Of a stretch of 64,000 nt of DNA, positions 60,801-64,000 are shown piece after piece; position 1 is the stretch's first letter; each line of letters begins with the position of its first letter. The notes under the pieces were generated by a model. That model made no database searches, had not been told where the DNA came from, and saw only the letters and a program-made list of their open reading frames with translations. A program made the translations under genes and the position numbers. The stretch comes from Choanephora cucurbitarum (Eukaryota > Mucoromycota > Mucoromycetes > Mucorales > Choanephoraceae): NCBI GenBank assembly GCA_025331435.1, contig JAIWNI010000050.1, positions 148,046 to 212,045 on the forward strand, read 5' to 3'.

Positions 60801-61716
60801 GCGAGAATATGCTCTTGCTGTTTTGTCAGTGACATGCTTCAAATGTTCCCATTTAAGAGAGGTAGGAAGATGTAAAGGAAAACTAGCTACTGCCTCGGAC
60901 AAGCGGGAGTTCAGCTTCGCCTGAAAGATAACATCCTTGGCTAGTCGAGGGTGTGCTTTCTAGAAACCGTTACCTATCGAGGTAGCAGAAGAAGAAGGAG
61001 AGGACGATGATTGGAGACGGAGGTGTAGTGATAATAGCCTATGATCTGTCCACTCAAGAGGCAAAAAGTCAACTTGATTGCGATTATACAGGACACTTGA
61101 AAACATATCTTTCGTAATAAAACCGTAATCAATACACGAAGCACCTCTATGGTTCTTAAAGGTGGGCAATGCAAGGTGGCCAGCAGAAGTGATGGCATCG
61201 ACAAAAAACCGATCAATATATTCAAGCCATTCTTGGGGTGCTCTACGAGGAAGACTAAGGAAGTGGTTGGCATATGAATAGTTAAAATCACCCAGAATTA
61301 CTTGACGTGATGGTGTGGATGGGAAGAAGGTAGTAATAGAAGCTGAAGTGAGAAAGCTTGATCGTTCACCACTATTGGCAAGAAAATAGACAACTGTGAG
61401 GGTGAATGGATCAAAAAGGTTTGAGCGATGGGTAATGGATGTGTTAATAAGACGACCACATCGACTGATGAAAGAGTTAGAAAATTCAATATCTGGAAGA
61501 AAACAGATCAGACCGCAGTGAGCGGACCAGATGTTGTTTCGAGCTTAGAATTGCTGATGAAGTGTTTGTTGCAAGAGCACATCGTCAGTGTGCGTTTCTT
61601 GGAGAGCTAGAATATCGAAGGGATGTGTGCGCAGATGGCGGATGAAAGATAAACGAACGTTGGAGTTGGCTGTCTTCGCAATACTTCAACAGTTAAGAGT
61701 TCCCATTTTAAGGTGA
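57807..61716 (-). pseudogene. LINE copy 2 ORF2; 887-codon reverse transcriptase frame still open
   Basis: The endonuclease part (61716-60960) has LALQETH, VILGDFNYSY and LEWTDHRLLSLH, with at least two stops (near 61550 and 60960). The reverse transcriptase is open without interruption from 60902 to 58239: PSKSSPGLDGLPYEI, WRLISLINTDAKVF, PYQSGFVRGRFIADN, LLLDQEKAYDRIHP, GLRQGDPLSPVLF and LLAYADD. A TGA follows after MHE; beyond it the zinc-finger-like CPVCNHAVEDFDHFVFSCP is readable, then a TAG and the rest to 57807. Reverse transcriptase catalytic motifs are intact, but the endonuclease stops prevent a complete protein. Confidence 0.88.
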
Positions 61717-61794
61717 ACAGGACGGCGAGAGGGTGAGGATGATGAGGAAGGGTTATAAAGGAGCGCAGAGGATAAAGTTTCAAAACTCGTTAGA

Positions 61795-62870
61795 TTATTG
61801 AGAGGAGGGTTGGTCACCCAGAAGCGAGTCGGTGCCTGATTCAAATTCAACAATAGAAGGTAATTGAGTATCTGGAAGCGAGTCATCCATACCAATATCC
61901 AAATCAGATTTGTCAAAGAGGGAAGGCTCTGGAGAGGGGCTAGATTCGTTCAAGTGTTTAGGGTTCTTAAGGCAATGCTTGCTATTGGTGCGACTATGCC
62001 CTTGCAGTCCACAGTGTTTACACATTGCTTGAGATGAAGATAAAGATGTCTGAGTACGTACACAATCTTGAATCTCAAGAAAAGAATGGCGCTCAACTAG
62101 GCGCTGAGACTGACGAGTGGGATTTAACAAAAGCGTGACCTTCTTGACTGATCCAACTGAAGGTGTCGATTGTTCTGTGAATGAGTTCTCAAGCTCAGAG
62201 TTAGCAGGCAAGGAAGGGTTCGAAGAGGGTGAAGTAGAACTACTTGTTGCGGAAACCTCCATAGAAGCCGAGTTGTTCACCACCTGTTGAACAGGCTCAG
62301 TAATAATGGGGACAGGTGTCTTGTGTTTCTTTCCTGTACCAATGTTTTTCCTGGGACAAACTCGTGAGATGTGACCTGTTGCATTACAATTGTAGCAGGT
62401 AGTAGCTTTGCGTCTTGTAATGCAATCAGCTAAGGCATGTTCAGAACTATGACAGTAGCGGCAGAAAGGAGGCATTGAAGCCCAAGTGGCCTTAACCTGA
62501 ACCCTTTCGAAATTGTTGAGTAATACTAGTTCAGACTCATATGAGTAATCGAAAGGTTGGTAAGACCAATCGATTAAATGAGATAAGGAACGAAAAGAAG
62601 GGTCTGATGTCTCAGAAGACTTAATCTCAAGGACAACATAACCGTTGCCTGCAAAAATTCCCTTTGAATTGGTGATAATACCACAATCAACTACTCTGCC
62701 AAAATGCATAAGATTTTGGTTCATATCACGATGAAGCTGAGTTAAGCCACCATCTCCACACCCGTATTAAGCAGGAAGACCTGAAAGTGTAATCTTCAAA
62801 ATCTCAGAAGAAGATGAGAGAGAAGAAAAAGCCAACATCTTGCCCAAGGTCTTCAGATGTAGACCTTCAC
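61795..62870 (-). pseudogene. LINE copy 2 ORF1 with zinc knuckles
   Basis: The open part (62724-61795, 309 codons) has a fold ending ESELVLLNNFERVQVKATWAS, then Cys/His knuckles: CRYCHSSEHALADC, CYNCNATGHISRVC and CKHCGLQGHSRTNSKHC. The reading frame upstream to about 62870 (MLAFSSLSSSSEILKITLSGL) is coding-like, but a TAA at about 62766 separates it from the rest. It binds element RNA in related LINEs. Confidence 0.75.
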
Positions 62871-62900
62871 GTTGGATTGTAGAATACTTGAGAGGAGAAA

Positions 62901-64000
62901 CAAAAAATCAGCAAAAACTCGAGAGTATTTGAGATGGGGGATAGTTACGAAAAGGGAAAAAGATGATATCCTAAAAAAGAAAAAAAAGGGGGATGGACAA
63001 GATACTTCAGTATGGATGAAACATTTGAAGCGATTTAGATAGCGTCCAAATTTTAAAGGAGAGGCAATTTTTGGATGGTTAGCTGTATTGAAGATTTAAG
63101 TGTAGGTGATACAAAAGAATAGAGATAAGCAACGAGTTGAGTAGAGAAAAAGCAGATGCAACAAGCCTAAGGGTGAAAACGGAGAATTTTTGTTTATTCT
63201 AGCTTGTGTATTATGACTAAGGTAGTTGTAGAAGTTATAGTCAACAAGATGAGTGGTTTTATGAAGTAAAGCGTAGGATATAAGGATATATAATAGAGCT
63301 GTTCAACTCTTGGATATAATAAAAAAGATATACGAACGACAAGTCGCACAAAGAGAGCTTACGACTCTCTTTTTAATCATGCTGACACTTGAATCATCAG
63401 TTTGCTACAGTATAACAGTGGTTGTTCATCGTCTTGAATTCAAAGCACTACTCTCGTTCTCTCTTCGTAAATAGCTGGTTCAAGTCTGGTGGCTGAAAGC
63501 GCACTCATGAGTGGTTGCTATGCTTACTATACTTCAAAAACGCAAAGAGTTAGTAAGGAGCCTTTCGTATGATTATATTAAAAGGTATACCCACTCAGTT
63601 ATGCATCAGTAAGACTTTTACTACAAAGGTACTCAATTAAAGGTGCACACAATAAGTTGATAAGTTAGAAAGAAGCAGAATATAAAGATATTAAGAGAAA
63701 GGGAAAGGAAAAGCCATCTTAAATAAAAACTCTTTATCCAATTCTTGACCTTCTTTGGATAGCCTTCAATTGGAAACAGAGACACAAGATACAAAGTTCA
63801 GTTAACTTGATACATATACAAGATCATAAGCAAGATACAAAGTTTGATTAACTTGATACATATACAAGATAATAAACCGGATACAACAGAGAAATCCCTC
63901 TTAAATTAAGACTGCATTTTTTTAAAGACCTCACATTTACTGTGAATAAGACATTTTATACTCATAAAAGTGGCTTCGAATAGAGAGCGATAAATGCCTA
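62901..64000. other. Non-coding right edge
   Basis: AT-rich, with no coding-like frame. It holds a two-unit tandem repeat at 63785-63876. Nothing else recognised. Confidence 0.45.
63785..63876 (+). repeat. Tandem repeat, two 46-bp units
   Basis: Units at 63785-63830 and 63831-63876 begin CAAGATACAAAGTT and share AACTTGATACATATACAAGAT; a few substitutions separate them. Confidence 0.9.

Larger units (their letters stand above)
57640..62900 (-). mobile_element. LINE copy 2, mostly intact length, minus strand
   Basis: The element lies opposite in orientation to copy 1. Its ORF1 is at 62870-61795 and ORF2 from about 61716 to 57807. The 3' end (low coordinates) is near a T-rich stretch at 57600-57650 that would be the poly(A) side. 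The outer 5' edge is near 62900. Stops and frameshifts occur in ORF1, endonuclease and C-terminus. Confidence 0.8.

Noticed and set aside
63479..63510. GGTTCAAGTC-like T-arm suggesting a tRNA
   Set aside because: No pairing acceptor stem, D-arm or anticodon arm could be drawn around it.

Overview
This is nuclear DNA of a fungus, most likely a Mucoromycota/Mucorales species. It is AT-rich, has many short (about 48-65 nt) GT-AG introns, overlapping or abutting convergent genes, long poly(T)/poly(A) runs, and typical eukaryotic proteins: AFG1, CDC37, NAP1, CAF-1, SDE2, RasGEF, an AGC kinase and a DASH-type kinetochore subunit. I see no bacterial operons, no tRNA or rRNA gene, and no CRISPR array. 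Most spliced models below close exactly in frame; exceptions are stated.

Layout. 0.5-8.4 kb is a dense housekeeping block: a U11/U12-59K (PDCD7)-like minor-spliceosome protein, Misato/DML1, a LENG1-like CIR_N protein, an NDT80/PhoG transcription factor and the mitochondrial AFG1 ATPase. 9.1-12.8 kb holds two small unrecognised genes and a DUF202 membrane protein. 13.9-29.6 kb is framed by an inverted repeat of about 0.72 kb, nearly identical over a 13.6 kb spacer. Just beyond the outer edge of each arm, pointing outwards, lies a tiny spliced gene for an MGCC-starting peptide of 28 or 25 residues. Between the arms lie a RasGEF, a broken Tc1/mariner element with inverted repeats, Helitron fragments, a spliced gene of unknown family and a dysferlin-domain gene. 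29.6-33.1 kb is gene-poor. 33-49.7 kb is again gene-rich: a secreted subtilisin-inhibitor-like protein, a PPxY membrane protein, EIF1AD, CAF-1 large subunit, a DAD1-like protein, a YPK/Gad8-like AGC kinase, CDC37, NAP1 and SDE2. From 49.8 kb to about 63 kb the window is transposon-derived: two LINE elements in opposite orientation with a KDZ transposase remnant between them.

Functional themes. Several genes serve RNA splicing (PDCD7-like, SDE2, LENG1-like), chromatin assembly (CAF-1 p150, NAP1), kinase maturation and signalling (CDC37 beside an AGC kinase, RasGEF), and mitochondria (AFG1; Misato has been linked to mitochondrial and tubulin biology). The least explained item is the pair of lipidation-motif micropeptide genes whose upstream DNA is far better conserved than their coding sequence.
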